From: Cytobacillus oceanisediminis | GTDB lineage: Bacteria > Bacillota > Bacilli > Bacillales > Cytobacillaceae | Assembly (NCBI RefSeq): GCF_003182355.1 | Contig: NZ_QGTW01000003.1 | Location: 248,001-312,000, forward strand | Direction: 5' to 3' | DNA: 64,000 bases | In this document: positions 47,648 through 57,130 of the stretch, in pieces | Position numbering within the stretch: position 1 is the stretch's first letter | How the letters are laid out: each line of letters opens with the position of its first letter | Notes under the pieces: model-generated | What the model saw: only the letters and a program-made list of their open reading frames with translations | Database searches by the model: none | Told to the model about the DNA's origin: nothing | Program-made: the position numbers and the translations under genes

Positions 47648-48206
47648 AACCGCTCCTTTCCAAAACAAGTTCTACTGCCTTCCTGGTAATTGGTGAACCT
47701 TTATCGTAATGGTCTTTTTTCGACATTTTCCCAATATCGCCGATCCCCACAATAATCGGGACATCTAATTGATCAAGACAATATACGGTATCCCCATTAA
47801 TGCGCCCGATTTCCATCTCAGGTACGCCAAATTTATCTACCCCATAGGGAGTGAGCTCCCCATTGCCATCAATGCAAACATCCACCTTCGTCCATTCAGC
47901 CTGCCTTGTTTTCGAGGCTACCGCTATAATTCCCAAAACATGGATATCTTTATGGCACGCCACATATTTCAGTGCATTCTCACCAGCACCCTCCCCAATA
48001 AATCCGCTGTCATCAAACATGACAAGGACAGGGTCCTTGGAGACTTTTTTAATAAGCTTAACGATTTGCTGGCCGGTTAAAACAGAAGGGTTTCCATGCG
48101 ATAAGGACAAGCACCTGCACCCAATTTCCTTTGCAACAAGCTCAACAGTTTTCCTTGCATAGTCGTCTCCGTCTGTTATAAGAATGACGTGCCTCCGATC
48201 ATCCAT
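47619..48206 (-). CDS. spoVAEA: Stage V sporulation protein AEA
   Basis: The 195-residue soluble protein begins [24 protein letters not shown], with [20 protein letters not shown] in the middle, matching SpoVAEa. It has no membrane segment. In B. subtilis it follows spoVAEB, but here the upstream 260 bases contain only a repeat copy and a short leader. Whether transcription comes from spoVAA-AB or a local promoter cannot be told. Confidence 0.93.
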   Translation of the reverse strand: MDDRRHVILITDGDDYARKTVELVAKEIGCRCLSLSHGNPSVLTGQQIVKLIKKVSKDPVLVMFDDSGFIGEGAGENALKYVACHKDIHVLGIIAVASKTRQAEWTKVDVCIDGNGELTPYGVDKFGVPEMEIGRINGDTVYCLDQLDVPIIVGIGDIGKMSKKDHYDKGSPITRKAVELVLERSGYDVRQPEEQ

Positions 48207-48291
48207 AATAATTATTCCTTTCTGAATGCATATTGTTTGAACAAAAATTGTGCCGCCAGCCTTTTCGGCAGTATGTTATCTTATCTATTGT

Positions 48292-48470
48292 CCTCTGTTA
48301 AACTTGCCTGGTGATTTGGGGTCTCCCTTTGACTCGTGTTTGCCGCAGGACATAGAACCATCTTCCTTGAAAATACACCCACAAAGGAAGTGTGAATGCA
48401 TTTAGAGATCCGTGCCTTCCGCTCTAATCAACGGGGTGCCAAAATCTACAAAGAGCTTTACCATAGCCTA
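48292..48470 (+). repeat. Intergenic repeat copy F at the spoVA junction (about 180 bp)
   Basis: The copy starts CTCTGTTAAACTTGCCTG and ends AGCTTTACCATAGCCTA, with about 60 bases of the left interior missing. Its right end supplies the TAG stop codon of spoVAB. It occupies the position of spoVAC, spoVAD and spoVAEB. Confidence 0.8.
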
Positions 48471-48890
48471 TCTGTTAACAAAGGAAATCCATTGAAATAA
48501 AGAGCCGATTACTTTTCCAAATACAAATGCCATAAGCAATATGGCAATTTTTCCATCAACACCGATTCTTTTAGCCAGGATTGGAAAAACGTTCAATACT
48601 TCAGTTAAAGCGGCTGCAAGCATTCCTACAAATACACCAGCTGCCAAACCAAGCGGAATTAAAATATATGGTGTAAAAAACAAAACTGGATTCCAGAGTG
48701 AAGCCACTGCTCCTGCCAATGCTCCAAAAACGACCGCAGCCTCGTAATAATGAATCATTTTCATCGTTTTGGTCAGCTGGGTGAGTCTCGGTATAATCCC
48801 CAAAACAGCCAGAAATGCAACGAAACCTGAGCCAACTGCCAATCCTCCCGCAAATCCAATTATCATTACCAAAACAACATTAATTGTCAT
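48468..48890 (-). CDS. spoVAB: Stage V sporulation protein AB
   Basis: The 140-residue membrane protein of about four helices contains GFAGGLAVGSGFVAFLAVLGIIPRL, matching SpoVAB. The ATG at 48890 overlaps the spoVAA stop region by 11 bases; the preceding TTG is not needed. Its stop codon lies inside the end of the downstream repeat, but length equals the family length, so the protein is not visibly truncated. Confidence 0.93.
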   Translation of the reverse strand: MTINVVLVMIIGFAGGLAVGSGFVAFLAVLGIIPRLTQLTKTMKMIHYYEAAVVFGALAGAVASLWNPVLFFTPYILIPLGLAAGVFVGMLAAALTEVLNVFPILAKRIGVDGKIAILLMAFVFGKVIGSLFQWISFVNR

Positions 48891-49500
48891 CAATGCGCTT
48901 CATACTCTCCTTGTTCTCATGCAAAGCAACATAATTATCAAGATCAAGCTGATAATTGAACATTTCTACTTCTAATGGGCTGGGCTCCTCATTAAGCCGT
49001 TTTTTAAAGACATGGTTAAAAAAGATGATCATCCCAAGACCAAGTCCGATTGAATATGGGATTTGAAATATGAGCGGCTTGCTATCCACTTCTCCTGTAA
49101 TAATGGTGTAAATTCTCAGCTGAACAGCCTGCATGCTGACGTCTTCATGAAAATTCATAATGGCCAATGCAGCCCCAATAAATAGCAGGAACCAAACCAA
49201 TAGGAAAAGAGGCAGAGAAACTTTTCGCTTTTTTGTGACAACCTCGACAATTGCCTGAGCTGGCCCTATTGACTGGACTTCCAATTTCGGAAATGTTTTG
49301 GTTATTGCACGGATCACTTTCATAACATCAATAACGACTATGTTTTGGTCTTTGTCGGTTACCCGATACAAAGCAAGTTTGCATAGCGGTTCAGAAATAT
49401 CCTCATCCGCAATGACTTGTGCGATATCCTTGAGAAGTATAATCCCGTCCGGCCGAACCTGCAGACGATGCCGCAAGCGAATATAAACCGTTTTTTCCAT
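48880..49500 (-). CDS. spoVAA: Stage V sporulation protein AA
   Basis: The 206-residue protein has an N-terminal cytoplasmic domain (VYIRLRHRLQVRP) and two membrane helices near residues 93-110 and 145-160. It is the first gene of the spoVA operon, whose products transport dipicolinic acid. The ATG at 49500 is chosen to match B. subtilis length; an in-frame ATG 18 bases upstream is less likely. Confidence 0.93.
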   Translation of the reverse strand: MEKTVYIRLRHRLQVRPDGIILLKDIAQVIADEDISEPLCKLALYRVTDKDQNIVVIDVMKVIRAITKTFPKLEVQSIGPAQAIVEVVTKKRKVSLPLFLLVWFLLFIGAALAIMNFHEDVSMQAVQLRIYTIITGEVDSKPLIFQIPYSIGLGLGMIIFFNHVFKKRLNEEPSPLEVEMFNYQLDLDNYVALHENKESMKRIDDN

Positions 49501-49537
49501 TACGCTCACTTCCCACACAGTGATTTCCTCGTATATT

Positions 49538-49567
49538 TAGTATGAGTTATAGATATTTGCTTCATGA
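49538..49567 (-). promoter_or_regulatory. Sigma-G promoter of the spoVA operon
   Basis: On the minus strand TCATG (49567-49563), an 18-base spacer and CATACTA (49544-49538) match GHATR-18-CATWHTA except for the first base. spoVA is sigma-G dependent in B. subtilis. Confidence 0.75.
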
Positions 49568-49676
49568 AGACCAATAATTGGCTGTTTAAAAAGGGATTGG
49601 ATATTTTGCTATGAAGTAGGGTGCAGAGGCCATTATGCGTGGAAATTCTTCCTTGACAGCTATTTCTTAAAAAGCA

Positions 49677-49900
49677 GGCTGTGTTAAATTTGGCTGCAGA
49701 TTTCGGCTATATACGTTCGCTTTCCGGGGCGGTCAGGGAGCCTCCTCAGCGCCTTAGGCCTGCGGGCTCTCCCTTTGACTCGCTTCTTCTGCTGGACTTT
49801 GAATAAGCACCTCAAGAAACACGCACAAAGGTTTCGAGGATCTCAAGCCTGCCGCTCCAGCCAAGAGGGAGCTAATATCAACACAGAGTTTTAACAGAGC
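49677..49900 (+). repeat. Intergenic repeat copy G (about 225 bp)
   Basis: The copy starts GGCTGTGTTAAA and ends GTTTTAACAGAGC. It has GCTTTCCGGGGCGGTCAGGG, TTTGACTCGCTTCTTCTGC and GTTTCGAGGATCTC in common with the family, with a small deletion around the central hairpin. It lies between the sigF terminator and the spoVA promoter. Confidence 0.8.
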
Positions 49901-49909
49901 AAAAAAAAT

Positions 49910-49948
49910 AAAAGACCGGAATGGATTTTACAAATCCATCCGGTCTTT
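49910..49948 (-). terminator. Terminator of the spoIIA operon
   Basis: AAAGACCGG..ATGGATTT pairs with AAATCCAT..CCGGTCTTT, including the sigF stop codon, followed by an A/T run that reads as Ts on the minus strand. Confidence 0.9.
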
Positions 49949-50686
49949 CATTTGCTGCAATATCTTTTTTTCGAGCCGTGAAACCTGGACTTGGGAAATG
50001 CCAAGCCTGCTTGCTACTTCAGATTGTGTCTGGTCTTTATAATAGCGCAAATAGACAATCAATCTTTCCCTCTCATCCAATTCACGAATCGCTTCCTTCA
50101 GAGCAATCTTATCAAACCATTTGCCTTCATTGCCATCATCAATTTGGTCCAGGAGGGTAATCGGGTCTCCATCATTTTCATACACCGTTTCGTGAATGGA
50201 TGAAGGAATCCGGCTTGCTTCCTGTGCCAGGATGATATCCTCAGGGGAAATCTCAAGATGCTCGGAAAGCTCTGTCACAGTTGGGACGCGGCCCAGTGTT
50301 TTTGAAAGTTCATCCTTAGCCTTCCTGATTTTGTTGCCCATTTCCTTTAAAGAACGGCTCACCTTTACAGTTCCATCATCACGGATAAATCTTTGAATTT
50401 CTCCGATGATCATAGGGACTGCATAAGTTGAAAACTTTACATCATAACTGAGATCAAATTTATCAACCGATTTTAATAAGCCAATACAGCCGATTTGGAA
50501 GAGATCGTCCGGTTCATAGCCTCTGTTTAAGAATCGCTGGACAACTGACCAGACAAGGCGCATATTTTTCTGGACAATCCGATCCCTTGCACCCTGATCT
50601 CCGCTTTGGCTTTGCTTTATAAGCTCCTTGACTTCATGGTCCTTTAAATAAGTTTGGCCCTTATCTGTTTTAACCTCCACATCCAT
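49928..50686 (-). CDS. sigF: RNA polymerase sporulation sigma factor SigF
   Basis: First forespore-specific sigma factor. The 252-residue protein shows region 2 (DLFQIGCIGLLKSVDKFDLSYDVKFSTYAVPMI), region 3 (VKVSRSLKEMGNKI) and region 4 (QTQSEVASRLGISQVQVSRLEKKIL). Held inactive by SpoIIAB and released by SpoIIAA, both encoded just upstream. Confidence 0.97.
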   Translation of the reverse strand: MDVEVKTDKGQTYLKDHEVKELIKQSQSGDQGARDRIVQKNMRLVWSVVQRFLNRGYEPDDLFQIGCIGLLKSVDKFDLSYDVKFSTYAVPMIIGEIQRFIRDDGTVKVSRSLKEMGNKIRKAKDELSKTLGRVPTVTELSEHLEISPEDIILAQEASRIPSSIHETVYENDGDPITLLDQIDDGNEGKWFDKIALKEAIRELDERERLIVYLRYYKDQTQSEVASRLGISQVQVSRLEKKILQQMKDRMDL

Positions 50687-50698
50687 AGCAAGACTCCC

Positions 50699-51139
50699 TT
50701 AATTGCATAGCATTTTACTATTTGATAAATGCTTCCTTAATCGGATCTCTGTGCCTATTCCCGGTTGCGATTTGATTTCAATTTCATCCATGAAATTTTC
50801 CATAATTGTAAAGCCCATACCTGATCTTTCTAATTCAGGCTTTGTCGTAAACAGCGGCTGGCGGGCTTCCTCCACATCCATAATCCCAAGGCCTTTATCC
50901 TTGATAGTCATATCAATGAATCCATCTTCAATTACAACAGAAATATTAACAACACCATTAGGATCATTTTCATAACCATGGATAATAGAGTTTGTCACAG
51001 CTTCAGAAACGACTGTTTTGATTTCTGTTAATTCGTCCATTGTTGGATCCAGCTGGGCAATAAATGCGGCAACTGTCACACGTGCAAAGGATTCATTTTG
51101 GCTTAATGCGCTAAATTCCAAGTTCATTACGTTTTTCAT
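50699..51139 (-). CDS. spoIIAB: Anti-sigma F factor / serine kinase SpoIIAB
   Basis: GHKL-fold kinase that binds sigma F and phosphorylates SpoIIAA. The 146-residue protein has the ATP-binding N-box [14 protein letters not shown] and G-boxes DKGLGIMD and [10 protein letters not shown]. Very close to B. subtilis over its whole length. It starts three bases after the spoIIAA stop. Confidence 0.97.
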   Translation of the reverse strand: MKNVMNLEFSALSQNESFARVTVAAFIAQLDPTMDELTEIKTVVSEAVTNSIIHGYENDPNGVVNISVVIEDGFIDMTIKDKGLGIMDVEEARQPLFTTKPELERSGMGFTIMENFMDEIEIKSQPGIGTEIRLRKHLSNSKMLCN

Positions 51140-51142
51140 CGG

Positions 51143-51493
51143 TCAGGCAACCCCCAATCTTTGCAAAGCATTTTCCTCTGTCGGCTCTAAGCGGATAATC
51201 TTAAATAAGCCTGACATATCAAATAGCCTTTGCACTGCCGGGGAAATCGCACAAACAACCATTTCGCCATGTTTTTGCTTGATTTGCTTATACCTGCCCA
51301 AAATAACGCCTAATCCTGAACTATCCATAAAAGAGAGATGTTCAAGATTTAAAATAATATGATGGATATCATGATCTTCAATTGCTCTTGTCGCCTGTTC
51401 CCGCAGTTCATCTGCCGAATGGTGGTCCAATTCTCCGCTTAGACGAATACACAAAACATCATGCTTTACTTCCAAATTAATGTTAAGACTCAC
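51143..51493 (-). CDS. spoIIAA: Anti-anti-sigma factor SpoIIAA
   Basis: STAS-domain protein whose unphosphorylated form frees sigma F from SpoIIAB. The 116-residue protein has the phospho-acceptor Ser in [17 protein letters not shown] (near residue 57). The start is GTG at 51493 with AAGGAGG nine bases upstream. It is the first gene behind the sigma-H promoter. Confidence 0.97.
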   Translation of the reverse strand: MSLNINLEVKHDVLCIRLSGELDHHSADELREQATRAIEDHDIHHIILNLEHLSFMDSSGLGVILGRYKQIKQKHGEMVVCAISPAVQRLFDMSGLFKIIRLEPTEENALQRLGVA

Positions 51494-51536
51494 TACTATA
51501 GCCTCCTTATCTGGTATCCTACACTGAAAAAAGCAA

Positions 51537-51565
51537 ATATTCCTTTGTTTTTCGCTTTTTCCTGC
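51537..51565 (-). promoter_or_regulatory. Sigma-H promoter of spoIIAA-spoIIAB-sigF
   Basis: On the minus strand GCAGGAAAA (51565-51557), an 11-base spacer and AAGGAATAT (51545-51537) match the sigma-H consensus RNAGGAWWW-N11-12-RNNGAATWW at every fixed base. Possible Spo0A boxes lie upstream: TGTCGAA at 51706-51712 (perfect) and CATCGAA at 51626-51632 (one change). Confidence 0.85.
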
Positions 51566-51739
51566 CGGATAGGCTGATCCGGGAATCGGAAAGAATTCCG
51601 GGATACGCCCTTATAGTGAGTCAATTTCGATGCTCAATGTTTTATTTCCTTCCTGAAGACAAAACTAGTGCATATTCGCTAAAAAAAGTTGTCATCTTGT
51701 ATCTTTTCGACAAGTCTTCAAAGAGGAACCTGACCTAGG

Positions 51740-52903
51740 CTATTCAGATTTTGTCAACATGCCCATCGAGCGTTTGAATAATGTCCACCATCCAGCTTCC
51801 TTGTTGTCTTCCTTAGCAACAAGCGGGCTTTCCACCAATGTCTTTCCATTCTTTGTCAATGTTAAAGTGCCTATCTTATCGCCCTTTTGTATAGGCGCTT
51901 TAATATTTTTATCCAAGTTCACTTTTTGCTCGATATCTTCTATGCCTTCCCCTTTTTTCGTTAAAAGGGAAATCGGCTCGCTGGTCAGTGCTTCAACCTT
52001 CTTCTTTTCTCCTTTGCTTACAGATACTTTTCCAAGTGCGTGATTTCTTTCGTACATTGGATGTGTCTTATATTGGCTGAAAGCATAGTCCAGCATCTTT
52101 GTAACTTGAGCATTGCGCTCCTTTGAGGTTGGCGCACCGAATACCACAGTGATGACCCTCATTCCTTCTTTCTGGGCGGTCGCTGTCAGGCAGTATTTTG
52201 CCTCCGAGGTAAAACCTGTTTTCAGCCCGTCTACTCCCGGATAAAAGCGGACAAGCCTATTTGTATTAACAAGCCAAAACTTTTTATCTGTATCCTCCCG
52301 CAGATAAGCTTCATATGTGCCTGTGAACTTTGTAATATCTTCATATTTAAGAAGCTCTTTAGCCATCATGGCCATATCATAGGCCGTACTGTAGTGATCT
52401 TCTGCAGGAAGGCCTGTCGGATTCTGAAACTTCGTATTCTTAAGCCCCAATTCCTTCGCTTTCTTATTCATCATTTCCACGAAAGCTTCTTCTGAGCCAG
52501 CAATTCTCTCAGCCATGGCCACTGATGCATCATTGCCTGAACCAATTGCAATCCCCTGCAGCATTTGCTTTGTGGTCATTTCTTCACCAGGTTCCAAAAA
52601 TATTTGCGAACCGCCCATAGACGCAGCATACTCGCTTGTTCGGATCTTCTCATCCCATGATAATTTTCCTTCATCTATGGCTTCCATAATCAACAGCATT
52701 GTCATCACTTTTGTCATGCTGGCAGGAGGCAGTTGTTCCCCGCTGTTTTTTTCATATAAAACAGATCCGGTATCGCGTTCGATTAGTATTGCAGATTTCA
52801 CATTATCCGCCAAATCTGCACCACTTTCCCTTGCAAATCCTGAAGGAACAAAGATTGTTGCCAATAAAAATGTTATTAACATTAATGAGACGATTCGTTT
52901 CAT
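51740..52903 (-). CDS. dacF: D-alanyl-D-alanine carboxypeptidase DacF
   Basis: Forespore low-molecular-weight PBP regulating cortex cross-linking. Signal peptide at about residues 1-23; SxxK in ASMTKVMT, SxN in SGND and KTG in DGLKTGFT. The C-terminal beta-rich PBP5 domain is present. The start at 52903 follows GGAGG by nine bases; GTG three bases earlier is an alternative. Upstream of the spoIIA operon as in B. subtilis, so read-through links them. Confidence 0.94.
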   Translation of the reverse strand: MKRIVSLMLITFLLATIFVPSGFARESGADLADNVKSAILIERDTGSVLYEKNSGEQLPPASMTKVMTMLLIMEAIDEGKLSWDEKIRTSEYAASMGGSQIFLEPGEEMTTKQMLQGIAIGSGNDASVAMAERIAGSEEAFVEMMNKKAKELGLKNTKFQNPTGLPAEDHYSTAYDMAMMAKELLKYEDITKFTGTYEAYLREDTDKKFWLVNTNRLVRFYPGVDGLKTGFTSEAKYCLTATAQKEGMRVITVVFGAPTSKERNAQVTKMLDYAFSQYKTHPMYERNHALGKVSVSKGEKKKVEALTSEPISLLTKKGEGIEDIEQKVNLDKNIKAPIQKGDKIGTLTLTKNGKTLVESPLVAKEDNKEAGWWTLFKRSMGMLTKSE

Positions 52904-52932
52904 CACATAAAACCTCCATTCTTTATAGCCTC

Positions 52933-52961
52933 CATTTTTTCCAGTTAAAGAAAATTTATAC
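52933..52961 (-). promoter_or_regulatory. Candidate sigma-F promoter of dacF
   Basis: On the minus strand GTATA (52961-52957), 14 bases, then GGAAAAAATG (52942-52933) matches the sigma-F -10 pattern GGnnAnAnTR; the spacer is slightly short. Confidence 0.5.
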
Positions 52962-53187
52962 AGAGCAAGAAGACTAAAAAGAAAATAACGGAAAAATCAT
53001 CCGCAGATTATTTTTTATAGAGGAACTGGGAAATAGGAGGAGATTTTAAGTTGTTTTTGGAGTTAAGATTAAATTCTTCAATATTCAGCGCTGAAGGCTT
53101 TTTCAATATGCTTTTGGATTTTTGCTTCAGTCCGCGATACCATTCAGTTTTTGCAAACTAAAATAGAATCTTAAATACGGCAAAAAA

Positions 53188-53211
53188 CCGCCAGACACAC
53201 AGTTTTGGCGG
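53188..53211 (-). terminator. Terminator of deoB-pupG-pdp
   Basis: CCGCCA pairs with TGGCGG across a 12-base loop with a six-T run on the minus strand. Confidence 0.8.
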
Positions 53212-53228
53212 CTTTTGTTCTTTCTATA

Positions 53229-54533
53229 TTATTCAGTTATTTCTTCATGAATCAGTACAGGGACCGGTACTTTTTCGCTTGAGATTGCAATATTTTCATA
53301 TAGCATATTTCTTACTTCTTCTACATTTTCGAAATTGCTGTAGATTGTAACTAGAGATTCACCTTTGTTCACCTTATCGCCGATTTTCTTTCTTAAAACA
53401 AGGCCAACAGCAAGATCAATTTCTGACTCTTTTGTAGCTCTTCCTGCTCCTAAAAGCATTGCAGCAGTTCCAATTTCATCGGCTGCAATTTCAGACACAT
53501 AGCCATCTACTTTGGATTCCAGTTCAAATTTGTATTTTGCCTGCGGTAATCTTTGCGGATCATCTACAACAGATGCATCTCCACCCTGAGAGCTAAGGAA
53601 AATTTTAAAAGTTTCCAAAGCAGATCCATCTTTCATTGCATTTTCAAGCTTTTCACGTGCTTCATTTAGGGAGTCTGCTTTGTTCGCAAGGAAAACCATA
53701 TGACTTCCCAAGGTAAGGCATAGCTCTGTCAAATCTGCAGGACCCTCACCTTTTAGTGTATCAATTGCTTCTTTTACTTCAAGAGCGTTGCCAATCGCAA
53801 ATCCGAGCGGCTGGCTCATATCGGATATAACTGCCATTGTGTTCCTGCCAACATTGTTTCCGATTCGTACCATTGCTTTTGCCAGTTCTCTGGAATCGTC
53901 CAGTGTTTTCATAAATGCGCCTGCGCCTGTTTTAACATCAAGCACAATTGCGTCTGCACCCGCTGCAATTTTTTTGCTCATAATCGAGCTCGCTATTAGA
54001 GGAATGCTGTCAACTGTTGCAGTTACATCGCGCAATGCATAAAGCTTTTTGTCTGCAGGAGTCAAATTGCCGCTTTGTCCGATTACCGCAATCTTATTTT
54101 GATTGACAAGCTTAATAAACTCATCATTTTCTATTTCCACATGAAAACCCTCAACAGATTCAAGCTTATCAATTGTTCCGCCTGTATGGCCAAGTCCTCG
54201 GCCAGACATTTTCGCAACCGGAACTCCGACTGCGGCAACAAGCGGACCAAGCACCAATGTGGTTGTATCGCCCACACCGCCAGTGGAGTGCTTATCCACT
54301 TTAATTCCTTCTATTTTTGATAAATCGATTTGATCACCTGACCTTACCATAGCCATTGTCAAATCGGCTCTTTCATTCTCGGTCATTCCCTGAAAGAATA
54401 TGGCCATTGTCAAGGCACTTACCTGGTAATCGGGAATTGATCCGTCTGTATATCCTTTAATAACGAATTGAATTTCTTCTGTTGTTAATTCTTGTCCGTC
54501 CCTTTTCTTTTCAATAAGATCAACCATTCTCAT
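53229..54533 (-). CDS. pdp: Pyrimidine-nucleoside phosphorylase
   Basis: Phosphorolysis of uridine, thymidine and deoxyuridine to base and (deoxy)ribose-1-phosphate. The 434-residue length matches B. subtilis Pdp. Motifs [21 protein letters not shown] and [17 protein letters not shown] form the phosphate and glycine-rich sites. The product ribose phosphates feed DeoB. It lies 35 bases after pupG in the same operon, unlike B. subtilis where pdp lies with nupC. Confidence 0.96.
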   Translation of the reverse strand: MRMVDLIEKKRDGQELTTEEIQFVIKGYTDGSIPDYQVSALTMAIFFQGMTENERADLTMAMVRSGDQIDLSKIEGIKVDKHSTGGVGDTTTLVLGPLVAAVGVPVAKMSGRGLGHTGGTIDKLESVEGFHVEIENDEFIKLVNQNKIAVIGQSGNLTPADKKLYALRDVTATVDSIPLIASSIMSKKIAAGADAIVLDVKTGAGAFMKTLDDSRELAKAMVRIGNNVGRNTMAVISDMSQPLGFAIGNALEVKEAIDTLKGEGPADLTELCLTLGSHMVFLANKADSLNEAREKLENAMKDGSALETFKIFLSSQGGDASVVDDPQRLPQAKYKFELESKVDGYVSEIAADEIGTAAMLLGAGRATKESEIDLAVGLVLRKKIGDKVNKGESLVTIYSNFENVEEVRNMLYENIAISSEKVPVPVLIHEEITE

Positions 54534-54568
54534 AGCTAAACACCACAGCTTTCATTTATTATCTGCTT

Positions 54569-55390
54569 TTAGGCACCAAGTTCTTTTACTATTGCTTTTA
54601 CATAACGAAGGAAATCTGCTTTGACTTTTTCAGTTGTTTCGATTACCTCTTCATGGTTCAATGGCTGGTCAAGGATTCCTGCCGCCATATTTGAAATACA
54701 GGAGATTCCAAGTACTTCCATTCCTGAATGGCGCGCGACAATAACCTCTGGGACAGTTGACATACCAACCGCATCTCCTCCAATTGTTCGAAGCATACGC
54801 ACTTCTGCAGGAGTTTCATAGGTTGGGCCAGTATTCCCAACATACACACCCTCCTGGATGTTCAGGTTAAGATTTTTTGCAATTCCTCTGGCAAGTTTTC
54901 TCAGCTCTTTGGAATATGCTGCCGACATATCAGGGAAACGCGGACCCATTCGTGAATCGTTAGGCCCGATCAGCGGGTTGCTGCCCATGTTATTGATATG
55001 GTCCGAGATCAGCATTAAATCACCAGGTGAAAAACTTTCATTCACACCACCCGCTGCGTTCGTTACAATAAGCGTGCCTACTCCCATTTCATGCATAACA
55101 CGGACAGGGAAGGTAACCTTGTCAAATGTATAGCCCTCATAATAATGGAATCGTCCTTGCATGGCTACCACTTCAATTCCATTTAATTGACCGAACACTA
55201 GCTGACCTGCATGGCCTTCAACTGTAGATACCGGGAAATCCGGAATTTCGTTATATGGGATTTTAACTGGTTCTTCAATCTCATCTGCAAGTACCCCAAG
55301 CCCTGACCCTAAAATAAGTCCAATTCTTGGCTGGCTGGAATATTTGCTTTTAAGAAACTCGGCTGCACTTTGAATTTTACTATAATCCAT
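54569..55390 (-). CDS. pupG: Purine nucleoside phosphorylase
   Basis: Splits guanosine and inosine (and deoxy forms) with phosphate. The 273-residue trimeric type shows GSGLGVLADEI, MQGRFHYYEGYTF and the family signature around VTNAAGGVNESFSPGDLMLISDHIN. The ATG at 55390 is used because AAGGAG lies eight bases upstream; an upstream TTG is less likely. The gap to deoB is filled by a repeat copy. Confidence 0.95.
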   Translation of the reverse strand: MDYSKIQSAAEFLKSKYSSQPRIGLILGSGLGVLADEIEEPVKIPYNEIPDFPVSTVEGHAGQLVFGQLNGIEVVAMQGRFHYYEGYTFDKVTFPVRVMHEMGVGTLIVTNAAGGVNESFSPGDLMLISDHINNMGSNPLIGPNDSRMGPRFPDMSAAYSKELRKLARGIAKNLNLNIQEGVYVGNTGPTYETPAEVRMLRTIGGDAVGMSTVPEVIVARHSGMEVLGISCISNMAAGILDQPLNHEEVIETTEKVKADFLRYVKAIVKELGA

Positions 55391-55419
55391 TATCAATTCT
55401 CCTTGTCTGCTTTTAAATT

Positions 55420-55659
55420 AGCTCTGTTAAACTTCTCTGTTGACTTACGCTCAAGAAGCTCAGCAAACCCCGGGCAAGTCCGGGAGTCCCCACGGCGCAT
55501 GACGCGGATGCAGGGTCTCCTTTTGACACTCTTTTCCCCCAAGACATTGAACCAGCGTCCTCGAATAAACACCACACGAAGGAAATGCGAATGGATTTTC
55601 GAGGTTCTCACGCCTTCAGCTTCAAACAACGCAGTGCCAAAACAATAATGAGCTTTAAC
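55420..55659 (+). repeat. Intergenic repeat copy H inside the deo operon (about 240 bp)
   Basis: The copy starts GCTCTGTTAAACTTCTCTG and ends AATGAGCTTTAAC. The internal hairpin CCTCGAATAAACACC...TTTTCGAGG is well preserved. It lies between deoB and pupG, which have the same direction, so it is probably transcribed within an mRNA. Confidence 0.85.
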
Positions 55660-55671
55660 TTTCCTTTTACA

Positions 55672-56856
55672 TTACTTCAATTGATTCAAAAAGCTTTTGC
55701 CGTATGCTGGCATTTTTACATTAAAGTTATCTGCAATCGTTGCCCCTATATCGGCAAAAGTTTCGCTGATTGGGAGCTCTTTGCCTTCTTCCATATCTTT
55801 TGCATAAACAAGCAGCGGTACATATTCCCTTGTATGGTCTGTTCCGTGATGGACCGGATCATTTCCATGATCTGCTGTAATCATCAATAAATCTCCTTCC
55901 TGCATTTTCGCAAATACTTCAGGAAGACGGGCATCAAACTCTTCCAGCGCTTTTCCGTAGCCCTCCGGATTGCGTCTATGACCGAATAAAGCATCAAAAT
56001 CAACCAGATTTAAAAAGCTCAGCCCGGTAAATTCCTTATCAAAAGTTTGTATTATCTTATCCATGCCATCCATATTTGAAGTCGTTCGGATTGCCTCGGT
56101 TACACCTTCACCATCATAAATATCTGAGATCTTGCCAATTGCTACTACATCCAGTCCGCCATCAGCCATTTCATTCATAACTGTACGATCAAACGGCTTT
56201 AACGCGTAATCATGGCGATTGGAGGTTCTTTGGAAATTGCCTGGCTCTCCAACGAAAGGCCTTGCAATGACGCGGCCTACCATATATTTTTCATCCAATG
56301 TCAGTTCACGGGCGATTTTGCAGATCTTATACTGCTCTTCAATTGGAATGATATCTTCATGTGCAGCAATTTGCAGTACTGAATCTGCAGACGTATACAC
56401 AATCAAAGCCCCTGTTTTCATGTGCTCTTCTCCAAGCTCAACCAGAATTTCTGTTCCACTTGCAGGTTTATTGCCAATTATCTTTCTGCCTGCACGGGAT
56501 TCAAGCTCGGAAATCAGTTCTGGAGGGAACCCGTCTGGAAACACTCTGAATGGAGTCTGGATATTCAAGCCCATGATCTCCCAGTGTCCAGTCATTGTGT
56601 CTTTTCCATTGGAAGCTTCCTGCATTTTCGTATAAAAAGCCATTGGCTTATCGGCTTTTTCAATTCCCTTGATTTCCCGGATATTGCTTAAGCCGAGCTT
56701 GCCTATGTTTGGCATATTTAAGCCATTCATTCTTTCTGCAATATGGCCAAGTGTATCTGCGCCTTTATCGCCGAATTTCTCGGCATCAGGCGCTTCCCCG
56801 ATTCCAACGGAATCCATAACAATTAAAAAAACGCGCTTATATGTATAATCGGACAT
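55672..56856 (-). CDS. deoB: Phosphopentomutase
   Basis: Interconverts (deoxy)ribose-1-phosphate and 5-phosphate, linking nucleoside breakdown to central metabolism. The 394-residue alkaline-phosphatase-fold protein has a metal/phospho site [29 protein letters not shown] (phospho-Thr) and [19 protein letters not shown]. Probably first gene of deoB-pupG-pdp. Confidence 0.96.
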   Translation of the reverse strand: MSDYTYKRVFLIVMDSVGIGEAPDAEKFGDKGADTLGHIAERMNGLNMPNIGKLGLSNIREIKGIEKADKPMAFYTKMQEASNGKDTMTGHWEIMGLNIQTPFRVFPDGFPPELISELESRAGRKIIGNKPASGTEILVELGEEHMKTGALIVYTSADSVLQIAAHEDIIPIEEQYKICKIARELTLDEKYMVGRVIARPFVGEPGNFQRTSNRHDYALKPFDRTVMNEMADGGLDVVAIGKISDIYDGEGVTEAIRTTSNMDGMDKIIQTFDKEFTGLSFLNLVDFDALFGHRRNPEGYGKALEEFDARLPEVFAKMQEGDLLMITADHGNDPVHHGTDHTREYVPLLVYAKDMEEGKELPISETFADIGATIADNFNVKMPAYGKSFLNQLK

Positions 56857-57058
56857 CTAAAAACCTCCTAATTATTTGAATACGGTTACAAAAAATCATA
56901 TTCGTATAGTACCCTTTTTAGGTGCATTTAACACAGATTCCCTTATTGTAAATAGGGTATTCTGCCAGTTTATTTACAGAAGAGAATCCAGAAGCCTTTG
57001 CATTCGTCAGAAGTCTGACATCTATATTTTACATAATAAGCAGGTAAAAAAACAAGAA

Positions 57059-57085
57059 AAAGCTGCCCGATTTCGTGGCAGCTTT
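57059..57085 (-). terminator. Terminator of xerD
   Basis: AAAGCTGCC pairs with GGCAGCTTT around a 9-base loop, T-rich on the minus strand, 45 bases beyond the xerD stop. Confidence 0.82.
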
Positions 57086-57130
57086 ATGATATTTTATTTT
57101 TAGGAGTTTATTCCTGTTCAAACCACCCCT

